In this document: positions 36,796 to 45,158 of the stretch, piece after piece
Layout: the number at the start of each line of letters is the position of its first letter
How positions within the stretch are numbered: position 1 is the first letter of the stretch
DNA from: Hydrotalea sp.
GTDB taxonomy: Bacteria > Bacteroidota > Bacteroidia > Chitinophagales > Chitinophagaceae
Assembly: GCA_027364735.1 (NCBI GenBank)
Contig: DAHXOT010000048.1
Location: 1-47,462 of the forward strand
DNA: 47,462 bases
Direction of reading: 5' to 3'
The notes under the pieces: generated by a model
The model's database searches: none
What the model was told of the DNA's origin: nothing
Seen by the model: only the letters and a program-made list of their open reading frames with translations
Position numbers and translations under genes: made by a program

Positions 36796-37833
36796 TTAAA
36801 ATCTGTCTTTATTGGCAAGCTGGCCACAAGCTGCATCAATATCTTTACCACGGCTACGGCGTAATCTGGTATTTACTCGGTGTTTCTCTAAATAACTCAT
36901 AAACTGTTCGGTGGTGGCTTCATCGGGTTTGGTAAACCTAAAATTATCAATGGGGTTATACTCAATAATATTTATTAAATCGGCTGGTACTTGTCTGTAT
37001 ATTTTTACCAATTCTTCTGCATCTTTTTGCGAGTCGTTAAAGTTTTTAAAGAGAATATATTCGAAGGTTATTTCGTTTTCTGTTTTTTTATAAAAATAAT
37101 TTAAAGCATCAATTAATGCTTTAATATTATTGGCCTCGTTAATGGGCATTATTTCATTGCGTTTATAATCGTTGGCAGCATGTAACGATAGTGCTAATTT
37201 AAACCGAACATTATCATCGCCTAATTTAATAATTTGTTTTGCAATACCTGCCGTAGAAACGGTAATGCGGCGAGGGCTCATACCTAATCCGTCTTCGGCA
37301 CTTATTTTTTCTATTGCTTTTAAAACGTTGTTATAATTTAATAAAGGCTCGCCCATACCCATAAATACAATGTTGCTTAATTTTTTTTCATACATTTTTT
37401 CGCTTTGCTTATTAATTAATACCACTTCATCATAAATCTCATCGAAATTTAAATTGCGTTTGCGTTCAATATAGCCGGTTGCACAAAACTTGCAACTTAG
37501 GCTGCAGCCTATTTGCGAAGAAACACAAGCTGTTTTTCTATCTTCCGTAGGAATTAATACACCTTCTACTTTAAAACCTTCTACAGTAGCAAACCTGCTT
37601 TTAATGGTGCCATCGGTACTGTATTGTGTAGTATCTATTTTTAAGGCAGGTAAAGAAAATGCTTCAGATAATTTGCTGCGCAGTTCTTTACTTAAATTAG
37701 TCATATCATCAAAACTATGGGCATGCTTTTGCCATAGCCATTCGTAAACTTGTTTGGCTCTAAAACTTTTTTCGTTAATGGCGGAAAAGTAGTTTTCTAT
37801 TTGAGTAAAGCTGAGGTGACGAATATTTTGCAT
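36796..37833 (-). CDS. rlmN: Dual-specificity 23S rRNA A2503 / tRNA A37 C2-methyltransferase
   Basis: This radical-SAM enzyme methylates C2 of A2503 in 23S rRNA and of A37 in some tRNAs. The frame reaches a TTG at 37842, but the ATG at 37833 (MQNIRHLSFTQIENYF) is the natural start, giving 345 residues. The 4Fe-4S motif is C110-x3-C114-x2-C117 (GCSLSCKFCATG), followed by MGMGEPLLNYNNV, SLHAANDYKRNEIMP and the C-terminal catalytic cysteine in DIDAACGQLA. FFTK-type substrate residues are replaced by the ordinary RlmN set; nothing suggests the Cfr resistance paralogue. It is a monocistron with 115 bp to the divergent secreted-protein gene. Confidence 0.94.
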   Translation of the reverse strand: MQNIRHLSFTQIENYFSAINEKSFRAKQVYEWLWQKHAHSFDDMTNLSKELRSKLSEAFSLPALKIDTTQYSTDGTIKSRFATVEGFKVEGVLIPTEDRKTACVSSQIGCSLSCKFCATGYIERKRNLNFDEIYDEVVLINKQSEKMYEKKLSNIVFMGMGEPLLNYNNVLKAIEKISAEDGLGMSPRRITVSTAGIAKQIIKLGDDNVRFKLALSLHAANDYKRNEIMPINEANNIKALIDALNYFYKKTENEITFEYILFKNFNDSQKDAEELVKIYRQVPADLINIIEYNPIDNFRFTKPDEATTEQFMSYLEKHRVNTRLRRSRGKDIDAACGQLANKDRF

Positions 37834-37948
37834 AGTCTGCAAAGATAAGGTTCATTATGTTGATGGAGGTAGAAGTTTCAAAGGGGGTAATTAAAAATTG
37901 ATACTGCCAATTTTAAAAAATATTTTATCTTGAAAAAAATTTAACTGT

Positions 37949-38425
37949 ATGAAAAAATTGTTTGCTGTAAGTTTCTCTGTTATTTGTTTATCGGTTGTAT
38001 CCTTTGCACAAACCGATTCAACCGGAAAAGATATCTTAGGAAAATATCTTTTTCCCGATGGCAGCGTAGTAGCCGATGTTACTGTTTCGTTTGTAGATAG
38101 TACATTATCAATGACCTCTTCTGCAGGTACTTCGGAATTGCTAAAACAAGGGGTAGATGTGTATACTATTATTGCTTTTCAAGGAACTGCACAATTTAAA
38201 CGCGATAGTATAAGTAAAAAAGTAACCGGCGTTATTATAGATGCAATGGGCTATCATTTAGAAGGGATAAGAGATACAGCCACAACTACAGCTACTTCAA
38301 CCACAACTACATTTGCGCCAATTTGGTTAAGAAAAATGAACGAACAAACCGAAAAAGCAATAGTGATAATGCAACATAGCCATGCCATATTAGAAGGCAA
38401 ACAAGAGCAATTCTTTTTGTTGTAA
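37949..38425 (+). CDS. Small secreted protein of unknown function with Thr-rich linker
   Basis: I do not recognise this gene firmly. The 158 residues have a signal peptide (1-20, ending VVSFA before Q) and a mature domain of beta strands (DILGKYLFPDGSVVADVTVSFVDS, LKQGVDVYTIIAFQGTAQFKRDS, KVTGVIIDAMGYHLEGIRD) that recalls a DUF3471/lipocalin-like sheet found behind some beta-lactamase-fold proteins. A run of threonines (TATTTATSTTTTF-like, about residues 111-124) leads to an amphipathic C-terminus. Its last 36 bases overlap the 3' end of hisS on the opposite strand. The DUF3471 suggestion is only inference. Confidence 0.7.
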   Translation: MKKLFAVSFSVICLSVVSFAQTDSTGKDILGKYLFPDGSVVADVTVSFVDSTLSMTSSAGTSELLKQGVDVYTIIAFQGTAQFKRDSISKKVTGVIIDAMGYHLEGIRDTATTTATSTTTTFAPIWLRKMNEQTEKAIVIMQHSHAILEGKQEQFFLL

Positions 38426-39739
38426 AGTTTGTTGTTCGCCGGTTTGTAAATTTTTTATTACTGCAATATTTTCTTCTAATTCCTTACTGCCAATAATAAT
38501 AGCGTAAGGAATTTGTTTTTTATCGGCATATTTAAATTGCTTATCAAATTTTGTTTGTTCATGAAATAATTCGCAAGCAATATTTTTATTGCGTAGTTGT
38601 TGCATTAGTTCAAAAGCTTTTTTGCTTTCAGCTTCGCCGAGGTTAAAAAATAAAACTTTGGTACCAATTTGTACTTCGGTAGGAAATAATTGTAGTTCCT
38701 CCATTACATCATAAATTCTATCAACTCCAAACGAAATGCCCACACCCGGAATATTGGGCACGCCAAACAATCCGGTTAAATCGTCGTAACGCCCGCCGCC
38801 GCCAATACTGCCCATTTGTACGTTCTTGGCTTTTACTTCGAAAATGATACCTGTATAATAGTTTAAGCCACGAGCAAGTGTAAAATCAATAACAATATTT
38901 AGTTGATAGTTCAATAAAAATTCAATTTCTTCAATACCGGTTTTTCCTTTTTCGTTTTGTGCCAACAATGTTGTTAGTTGCTTAATTTTTTCTTCATTAC
39001 TTCCGTTGATGGTTAAATATTTTTCAATAATATCAATTTGATTTTCTGTTAAACCTTTTTGCAGTAATTCTTCTCTTACTTTACCAATTCCAATTTTATC
39101 TAATTTATCAATGGCAACAGTTATATCGGTTAGTTTAGCTTCATCACCAACCACCTCGGCCAATGCGGCTAATATTTTTCGGTTGTTTATTCTTATTTCA
39201 ACATCAATTCCTAATTTTTCAAAAGCAGTGGAATAAATAGTAGCCAATTCTACTTCGTTAACTAAAGATTTACTGCCTACTACATCTGCATCGCATTGAT
39301 AAAATTCTCGATAACGGCCTTTTTGTGGCCTATCGGCACGCCATACAGGCTGTATTTGATACCGTTTAAAAGGAAATGTAAGTTGGTTATGGTTGATAGC
39401 AATATAACGTGCAAATGGAATGGTAAGATCGTAACGCAAAGCCCTTTCGGTTATAAAAGATGTGTTTTTGCCCAATAAAATTTTTGTAAACTCTTCGGTA
39501 GCTTTTTCGTTTTTGGCGGCATTATCTAAACCATTATTTAAAATTTTAAAAATCAATTTATCGCCTTCTTCTCCATATTTACCCATTAATGTTTCTAAAT
39601 TTTCCATTGCAGGTGTTTCTAAAGGTTGGTAACCATATACTTCAAATACCGAGCGAATGGTATTAAAAATATATTGGCGTTTGCGAACAGTGGCTGCATT
39701 AAAATCTCTGGTGCCTTGTGGTAATGATGGTTTAGCCAT
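38390..39739 (-). CDS. hisS: Histidine--tRNA ligase
   Basis: This class II aminoacyl-tRNA synthetase charges tRNA-His. The 449 residues carry motif 2 with LRYDLTIPFARYIA (101-114) and RADRPQKGRYREFYQCDAD (134-152), the histidine-binding ARGLNYYTG segment, motif 3 GGGGRYDDLTGLFG and a C-terminal anticodon-binding domain (about 355-445, LFFNLGEAESKKAFELMQQL). All motifs are intact. The 3' end overlaps the convergent secreted-protein gene by 36 bases, encoding the last residues KELLLFAF. The low-molecular-weight phosphatase gene lies 35 bp upstream on the same strand, so cotranscription is likely. Confidence 0.95.
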   Translation of the reverse strand: MAKPSLPQGTRDFNAATVRKRQYIFNTIRSVFEVYGYQPLETPAMENLETLMGKYGEEGDKLIFKILNNGLDNAAKNEKATEEFTKILLGKNTSFITERALRYDLTIPFARYIAINHNQLTFPFKRYQIQPVWRADRPQKGRYREFYQCDADVVGSKSLVNEVELATIYSTAFEKLGIDVEIRINNRKILAALAEVVGDEAKLTDITVAIDKLDKIGIGKVREELLQKGLTENQIDIIEKYLTINGSNEEKIKQLTTLLAQNEKGKTGIEEIEFLLNYQLNIVIDFTLARGLNYYTGIIFEVKAKNVQMGSIGGGGRYDDLTGLFGVPNIPGVGISFGVDRIYDVMEELQLFPTEVQIGTKVLFFNLGEAESKKAFELMQQLRNKNIACELFHEQTKFDKQFKYADKKQIPYAIIIGSKELEENIAVIKNLQTGEQQTLQQKELLLFAF

Positions 39740-39774
39740 GTAGGGTAGTATTAGTTGTAGTATTAAAGTATAAT

Positions 39775-40245
39775 TTATTTTATTTTAGTGCCTGCATATT
39801 TGCTAATTACTTTTTCGCATGCATCGTTAAGTAAAGCAAATACTGTATGATAACCTTCTTCTGTTCCATACCATAGATCGGGCACATTTAAATTTTTTCC
39901 GGGATATAATTCGTTTAGCAATAAATCTACTTTATTTTCATCAAAAGCATCTTTGCTTATGCGTTTAATTTCGGCATAATTGGTAGTATCCATTGCATAA
40001 ATTTTATCAAACTCAAGCATATCTTCTTTGCAAAATTGTCTTCCTCTTTGATAAGAAATATCTATACCATTTATGAGTGCTACTTTTTGCGATAAGTGAT
40101 GCGGCATTTCTCCTACATGATAGTTTGCCGTTCCGGCACTATCTATTTTCCATTTTAGTCCGGCTACATTTGCTTTGTGTTGTAAAATACCTTCAGCCAA
40201 TGGACTTCTGCAAATATTTCCTAAACAAACCATTAAAATCTTCAT
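39775..40245 (-). CDS. Low-molecular-weight protein-tyrosine phosphatase
   Basis: The 156-residue enzyme has the phosphate loop C7-x5-R13 (VCLGNICRSP, with S14) at the N-terminus and the general acid loop near the C-terminus. The usual DPWYG is DLWYG here, but the aspartate (D123) is kept. In bacteria such enzymes often counter BY-kinases that control capsule or exopolysaccharide export; a few act as arsenate reductases, but those need additional cysteines not seen in that arrangement. No kinase gene is near. It lies 35 bp upstream of hisS on the same strand and is divergent from the 40489 gene. Confidence 0.9.
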   Translation of the reverse strand: MKILMVCLGNICRSPLAEGILQHKANVAGLKWKIDSAGTANYHVGEMPHHLSQKVALINGIDISYQRGRQFCKEDMLEFDKIYAMDTTNYAEIKRISKDAFDENKVDLLLNELYPGKNLNVPDLWYGTEEGYHTVFALLNDACEKVISKYAGTKIK

Positions 40246-40364
40246 GCGGCAAATATAATATTGTTGAGTAGTATCTGTAAAAGTTCAAAATAGCGTGTTA
40301 TTGCTGTTTGTGGATTATTGTACTATAAGCATCTTATTGGTAACTAAAAGAAATAGAAAGGCAA

Positions 40365-40376
40365 TGCTTGCAAGCA
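40365..40376. repeat. 12-bp perfect palindrome in the longest intergenic gap
   Basis: TGCTTGCAAGCA is self-complementary with no spacer. It lies in the 243-bp gap 40246-40488, about 20 bases upstream of the predicted -33 box, where an operator could act. A chance palindrome remains possible. Confidence 0.35.
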
Positions 40377-40395
40377 ATATATATAAATAAGAGCA

Positions 40396-40426
40396 TTTGT
40401 TATGCAAACGTTAACGGTTATTTTTA
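40396..40426 (+). promoter_or_regulatory. Candidate promoter for the 40489-43382 gene set
   Basis: TTTG (40396-40399) is an exact -33 box, and TATTTTTA (40419-40426) lies 19 bases downstream with one mismatch to TAnnTTTG. This is the best-spaced promoter pair I see in the window. It predicts a leader of roughly 55 bases before the ATG at 40489. Confidence 0.5.
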
Positions 40427-40458
40427 TTTCGGGTGAATAAAATTATTTTCTAAATTGC

Positions 40459-40472
40459 CCACCTTCTGGTGG
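40459..40472 (+). other. Short GC-rich hairpin in the leader of the 40489 gene
   Basis: CCACC and GGTGG pair around a TTCT loop, ending 16 bases before the ATG in an otherwise AT-rich leader. It has no T-run and so is not a terminator; it may stabilise the mRNA or affect initiation. Confidence 0.4.
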
Positions 40473-40488
40473 AAATAATTGATTGTAA

Positions 40489-40722
40489 ATGGAAAAATCT
40501 TTTAGAGAAAGACAAAGGAAAAATTATACCTTAATGCGTAGCATTTACGATGTTACCATGGTAATTTTATTACTTGGAATGGCTGTAGTAATGTTTTTTG
40601 GAGAACATTTAAAAATTGAAATAGTAGCCGATATGGATAAAACATTTCGCTACTTTTTTGGTGCTATATGCTTATTATACGGGGGATTTAGATTGTATTT
40701 GGTAACTAAGCAGGATTATTAG
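40489..40722 (+). CDS. Small two-helix membrane protein, function unknown
   Basis: The 77-residue protein has a basic N-terminus (MEKSFRERQRKNYTLMRSIYD), a first membrane helix (VTMVILLLGMAVVMFF), a short loop with EIVADMDKTFRY and a second helix (FFGAICLLYGGFRLYLV). I do not know its function. It ends one base before the ATG of the PstS-like gene, a sure sign of joint transcription. I recall small proteins of this type beside ExbB/ExbD, PstS-like and TPR genes in Bacteroidota, but no ExbB or ExbD is present here. Confidence 0.75.
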   Translation: MEKSFRERQRKNYTLMRSIYDVTMVILLLGMAVVMFFGEHLKIEIVADMDKTFRYFFGAICLLYGGFRLYLVTKQDY

Positions 40723-40723
40723 T

Positions 40724-41644
40724 ATGAATAGAATTAGCGTTATTGCCTTATGGAGTTGTTTATTTTTTGTAAGCTGTACCGGTAACAAAAAAAATAAAAT
40801 AAATACTTACGACACTCCTGCTCAGGGAACCATTTATATAAGTGTGGATGAAAGTTTTAAACCCGTAATTGAACAACAAATTAAAGTATATCATTCTTCT
40901 TTCCCCGATACAAAAATTATAGCATCATATAAATCAGAAATAGATTGTTTTAAAGATTTAATGAAAGATAGTACAAGAATGATTATTGTGGCCAAAGGAT
41001 TATCGAAAGATGAATTGAATTTTTTTGAAAATAAACTATCTTTTAAACCACAATATGCTGAATTGGCTTACGATGCAGTTTCGGTAATAATCAACCAACA
41101 ATCGAAAGATAGCGTGTTTACAATGGCCAATTTAAAAAACATATTAAGTGGTAAAAAAAACACTATTGCCGTAATGGATGGAAAAAATGCCACAAGTACG
41201 GTAAGATTTTTGCAGGATAGTGTTTTAAAAGGTACAGCATTTGGTAAAAATGTAGTAGCCGTAAATGGAAGCCAAGCAGTAATTGAAGCTATTAAGCAAA
41301 ATTTAAATGCAATTGGTTTTATTGGCTCTAGTTGGGTAGGAAATATAGAAGAGCCTAAACAAAAAGAAGATCTTAAAACTATTAAGTTGGCATTAGTTGA
41401 ATGTGTTAAGTGTATCGAAAAAGATCTTTTTGCAAAACCTTCGCAAGCAACCATTACTTTTGGGCAATATCCGTTAGCAAGGCCATTATTTTATATTTTA
41501 AAAGAAAATTGGATGGGTTTGGGAACAGGGTTTATGAACTTTTTGAGTATGGAAAGAGGGCAGTTAATTTTTAGACGAAGCGGATTGGCTCCGGCAAAAA
41601 TGAGTTTTTTAAAACGAATCAGTAAAATAAAAGAGCAAGAGTAA
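40724..41644 (+). CDS. PstS-like substrate-binding lipoprotein
   Basis: The 306-residue protein has a lipoprotein signal (MNRISVIALWSCLFFVSC, Cys18) followed by TGNKKNK. The mature part resembles the PstS/PBP-like domain of phosphate-binding proteins: TIYISVDESFKPVIEQQIKVYHSSFPD, YDAVSVIINQQSKDSVFTMANLKNILSGK, and a late GFMNFLSMERGQLIFRRSGLAPA, as in PstS where the final helix reads similarly. No PstABC transporter genes are adjacent, so phosphate uptake by the usual ABC route is unlikely from this locus. It starts one base after the two-helix gene and is followed by the TPR gene. Confidence 0.85.
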   Translation: MNRISVIALWSCLFFVSCTGNKKNKINTYDTPAQGTIYISVDESFKPVIEQQIKVYHSSFPDTKIIASYKSEIDCFKDLMKDSTRMIIVAKGLSKDELNFFENKLSFKPQYAELAYDAVSVIINQQSKDSVFTMANLKNILSGKKNTIAVMDGKNATSTVRFLQDSVLKGTAFGKNVVAVNGSQAVIEAIKQNLNAIGFIGSSWVGNIEEPKQKEDLKTIKLALVECVKCIEKDLFAKPSQATITFGQYPLARPLFYILKENWMGLGTGFMNFLSMERGQLIFRRSGLAPAKMSFLKRISKIKEQE

Positions 41645-41666
41645 TACTAACTATAAAAAAAGCAAA

Positions 41667-43382
41667 ATGAAGTAGCTATCTTTTTTTCTTGTAGCAGCAT
41701 TGCTAACGTTTCAATTTAGTAAAGCACAAACCTTAGCCGATGCAATTAAAATGGTATGTGTAGATAATAAACATCATGCTGCCGATGAATTATTTCAAAA
41801 ATTATATACTGCCAGTCCTAAAGATCCGGAAGTAGTATATTGGTATGTTCAATCTTTAATAGATGGTAATCCAACTAAAGAAGAATTAAACAAAGCAAAT
41901 CAGGTAATTCAAAAAGCATTGAATGAAGGAGTTAATGCACCCTTACTTTGGGTAGCATCGGGACATATAGAATTATTAAATGGCGGAGATATTAATAGTG
42001 CCAAACAAAAATTTGAACAAGCAATTACGGCAACAAAAACAAGAAAAGGAGAAAATCCGGTAATACTTGCCGCAATTGGACGAGCCAATGCCGATGGAGG
42101 CTCTACCATTGGTGACCCTAATTATGGAATAGAAAAGTTAAGGCGAGCAGTCGAATTAAACAAAACAGATCCTGATATTTATGTTAGTATGGGTTTGTGT
42201 TATCGTAAATTGGGCAGCGATTTTGGTGGTCAGGCCGTACAAGCTTTTACCGAAGCAATTAATCGCGATCCTAAATGCGCCAAAGCATATTATCAAATCG
42301 GAAAAATATATCTAAGCCAAAGTAATAAAGATGCTTTAGAAGAAAATTTCAATAAAGCACTAAATGCCGATCCTACTTTTGCACCAGCTTATCTTTCACT
42401 ATTTACCTATTATGCTGATAAAGATGTAAACAAAGCAAAAGGATACTTGGATAGTTTTTTAAAATATGCCGATAAAGATCCGGAAAATGATTTCTTCTAT
42501 GCCGATTATTTATTTCGTGCAGGAAAGTATAATGAATCTATTGCAAAAGCAAAAGAAATTGAAGCCAATACCGTTGCAAAACCTTTGCCTAAATTAAATG
42601 GGTTATATGCATTTGATTACGATAGATTAGGCGATTCTGTTAAAGCAAGATATTATATACAAAAACTTTTTGAAACGGCTCAACCGAAAGATATTTTAAT
42701 AGAACATTACAATCTTGCCATTAAAATATTTTCTCGTTTTCCGGGAATAGAAGATTCGGCTATTGTATACATACAAAAAGCAATGGATGCAGATACATTA
42801 AAAACCGATAAAATTAATTATGCCAATCAAGCCGCAGATATTTGGGAAAAGGCAAAAAATTATCCCGAACAACTAAAATGGTTACAAAAAGTGGTTGCAT
42901 TAAAAGGTTCTGCCGGTGAATATGAATACTATAAATTAGCTACAGCTGCTTTTAATGCAAAAGATTATGTGCAAACCATGTCTATTGCAAAAGATTATAT
43001 CAATTCTTTTCCCGATAAACCTCAAGGATATTTTTTCAATGTGCGAGCAGCAAAACTTATAGATACAGCTACAGCAATAGAACCCCTTATTCAGCAAAAT
43101 GATTTTTTGATGAAGGATACCACCAAAAATAAAAAAATCATTTTCAATAATGATTATTTTCTGTTGGTATATTATGCCGAAAAATTAAAAGATAATACCA
43201 AAGCATTAGAAATTTGTGATAAAATGTTAGAGTTATATCCAACGCCCGGAGAAGAAAATGAATTTGTATTAAAAACCAAAGAAGTATTAGAAAAGGCCTT
43301 ATCAGCACCAAACAATAAACAGCCTGTTCAAAAAAACGACAATGCTTCCAAAAAATCATCCAATAAGCAATCACCCAAATAA
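41667..43382 (+). pseudogene. TPR-repeat protein with in-frame amber codon at codon 3 of its signal peptide
   Basis: The frame starts with an ATG at 41667, 22 bases after the PstS-like gene, but codon 3 is TAG (41673-41675). After it the frame is open for 569 codons. Ignoring the TAG, the protein opens MK-x-LSFFLVAALLTFQFSKA before Q, an ideal signal peptide. The body has tandem TPR units (for example PEVVYWYVQSLIDG, PDIYVSMGLCYRKLG, AKAYYQIGKIYLSQSNKDALEENFNKAL, PAYLSLFTYYADKD) and a Ser/Lys/Asn-rich tail. TAG ends other genes here (rsgA, rimM), so it is not reassigned. A TTG at 41700 could restart translation but would keep only half of the signal peptide. Either a sequencing or assembly error at 41673 or a true nonsense change fits. 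Confidence 0.8.
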
Positions 43383-43387
43383 TTCTT

Positions 43388-43420
43388 AAACTCCTCTTAT
43401 TAAGAGGAGTTTTTTCTTTT
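43388..43420 (+). terminator. Strong rho-independent terminator after the TPR gene
   Basis: AAACTCCTCT and AGAGGAGTTT form a perfect 10-bp stem with a TATTA loop, followed by TTTCTTTT. It begins 6 bases after the TPR stop and separates this gene set from the nuo operon. Confidence 0.85.
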
Positions 43421-43445
43421 ATTTAATTTGTGTCGCTTATTTTTG
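43413..43445 (+). promoter_or_regulatory. Candidate promoter for the nuo operon
   Basis: TATTTTTG (43438-43445) matches TAnnTTTG, with TTTC (43413-43416) 21 bases upstream as a one-mismatch -33 box. The -33 element overlaps the T-run of the preceding terminator. The nuoA ATG at 43471 lies 25 bases downstream. Confidence 0.45.
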
Positions 43446-43470
43446 CAATTCAATTTTCAAAATATAGATT

Positions 43471-43869
43471 ATGCATTGGCTTTTGTTGGCTTCAGATGCT
43501 ACTAATAATTCAGCTTACAGTTATTTTCCTATTGGCATTCAACTGATTTTTGCAGCAGGCTTTGTGGCATTTATGATTGCATTATCTCAATGGGTAGGGC
43601 CAAAGAGAAAAACAAACGATAAGTTGCAAAATTTTACCAGTGGTATTGCCAGTCATGGCGATGCCCGACAGCCAATGGCCATTAAATATTTTTTAGTGGC
43701 TATTTTATTTGTATTATTCGATGTAGAAGTTATTTTCTTTTACCCGTATGCCGTAAATTTTAGAGAATTGGGCTGGGCTGGTTTTGGTGCTGTTGTAATG
43801 TTTGTATCCTTCTTTTTATTGGGTTTTATATACATTATTAAGAAAGGAGCACTAAAATGGGAAGACTAA
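43471..43869 (+). CDS. nuoA: NADH-quinone oxidoreductase subunit A
   Basis: This is a membrane-arm subunit of complex I, near the quinone site. The 132 residues hold three hydrophobic helices (IGIQLIFAAGFVAFMIAL, YFLVAILFVLFDVEVIFFYPYAV, FGAVVMFVSFFLLGFIYII). The conserved loop motif is PKRKTNDKLQNFTSGI, in place of the usual ExYECG sequence: no Cys is present, consistent with Bacteroidota-type NuoA. FDVEVIFFYPYA is the family signature. It is the first gene of the nuo operon, 50 bp after the upstream terminator's stem. Confidence 0.93.
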   Translation: MHWLLLASDATNNSAYSYFPIGIQLIFAAGFVAFMIALSQWVGPKRKTNDKLQNFTSGIASHGDARQPMAIKYFLVAILFVLFDVEVIFFYPYAVNFRELGWAGFGAVVMFVSFFLLGFIYIIKKGALKWED

Positions 43870-43962
43870 AAAAATATTTAGTAATTAAAATTAAAAATTA
43901 ATAAAGTAAACAAAAGGCATTTTAGCCTGTAATTATTAATTATTAATTGTAAATTCTTAGTT

Positions 43963-44550
43963 ATGCGTCCGGTACGTTTTAATATTCATCCTAAAACTGC
44001 AGAAATTTCAACTGCAGTTAGCTTTGTTCCTGCCCCAAATGGTTATTCGGGAGAAGGATTTTTTACCGCGAAAATGAGTGATGTTGTAGGATTAGCCCGA
44101 AAAAACTCAATATGGCCATTGCCTTTTGCTACTTCTTGTTGTGGTATTGAGTTTATGGCAACTGCTGCTGCACATTACGATTTAGCTAGGTTTGGTGCCG
44201 AGCGTATGGCATTTACACCACGGCAATGCGATTTAATGATGGTAATGGGAACTATTTCTAAAAAAATGGCACCGGTGGTTAAACAAGTATATTTACAAAT
44301 GGCCGAACCACGTTGGGTAATAGCTGTTGGTGCTTGTGCAAGTAGCGGGGGTATTTTTGATACATACAGTGTATTACAAGGAATAGATCAGGTTGTGCCG
44401 GTAGATGTATATGTGCCGGGTTGCCCACCAAGACCCGAAGCTATTTTAGATGGATTTATGCGTATTCAGGATTTAGTAGGGCAAGAGAGTATTCGCCGAA
44501 GAAATAGCCCACAATATCAGGAATTATTAAATAGTTATGGTATTGAATAA
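43963..44550 (+). CDS. nuoB: NADH-quinone oxidoreductase subunit B
   Basis: This subunit carries cluster N2, the last iron-sulfur centre before quinone. The 195 residues have the tandem cysteines C59-C60 in TSCCGIEF, C125 in VGACASSGG and C154 in PGCPPRPEA, the four expected ligands. The ATG at 43963 lies 93 bp after the nuoA stop in AT-rich sequence with no clear signal. The first 30 residues form a short extension before the conserved core. Confidence 0.95.
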   Translation: MRPVRFNIHPKTAEISTAVSFVPAPNGYSGEGFFTAKMSDVVGLARKNSIWPLPFATSCCGIEFMATAAAHYDLARFGAERMAFTPRQCDLMMVMGTISKKMAPVVKQVYLQMAEPRWVIAVGACASSGGIFDTYSVLQGIDQVVPVDVYVPGCPPRPEAILDGFMRIQDLVGQESIRRRNSPQYQELLNSYGIE

Positions 44551-44597
44551 ATTATAAAAAGAAGGCTAAAGATTGTAGTGTTATCAAATATTAAATT

Positions 44598-45116
44598 ATG
44601 ATTTTGACCAACGAAATAATTCAACAAAAACTAATTGAAAAATTTGGAAATCAAGTGTCGGGTTTTGATGAACCTTATGGATTATTGAGTTTTGAAGCAC
44701 CAAAAGAATTGAATTTAAAAGTATTACAGTTTTTATATGATGATGCAGATTTGCAATTTCAATTCCTAACCGATTTAACGGGAGTTCATTATCCGCATCA
44801 AATAGAACGTGAATTAGCAGTAGTGTATCATCTTCATAATTTAAAACAAAATATTCGTTTACGGTTTAAAATATATACTGCTATTGAAGCTCCCGAGGTT
44901 TTTACAGCAACGCAATTATTTTCTACCGCCAATTGGATGGAAAGAGAAACCTTTGATTTTTTTGGAATTAAATTTATTGGCCATCCTAATTTGAAAAGAA
45001 TTTTGAACGTGGATGAGATGGATTATTTTCCGTTAAGAAAAGAATATCCTTTAGAAGATCAAACAAGAATTGATAAAGATGATGAAATGTTTGGAAGAGG
45101 AGGAACAAATAGTTAA
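44598..45116 (+). CDS. nuoC: NADH-quinone oxidoreductase subunit C
   Basis: This is the 30-kDa peripheral-arm subunit. The 172 residues contain FLTDLTGVHYPHQIERELAVVYHLHNL and the signature ANWMERETFDFFGIKFIGHPNLKRIL, then YFPLRKEYPLEDQTR. It is a separate gene, not the nuoCD fusion found in enterobacteria. A small membrane ORF lies between it and nuoD. Confidence 0.94.
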   Translation: MILTNEIIQQKLIEKFGNQVSGFDEPYGLLSFEAPKELNLKVLQFLYDDADLQFQFLTDLTGVHYPHQIERELAVVYHLHNLKQNIRLRFKIYTAIEAPEVFTATQLFSTANWMERETFDFFGIKFIGHPNLKRILNVDEMDYFPLRKEYPLEDQTRIDKDDEMFGRGGTNS

Positions 45117-45158
45117 TAAGGCAATTTGATAAAATATTTTTCGATAAACATACATTTT

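Noticed and set aside
36796-37833. A Cfr-type antibiotic-resistance methyltransferase
   Set aside because: Length, motifs and chromosomal context match ordinary RlmN.
38278-38321. Repetitive ACA/ACT triplets, a possible microsatellite or slippage tract
   Set aside because: The repeats are imperfect and encode a Thr-rich linker of the secreted protein; no uniform unit long enough to suggest phase variation.
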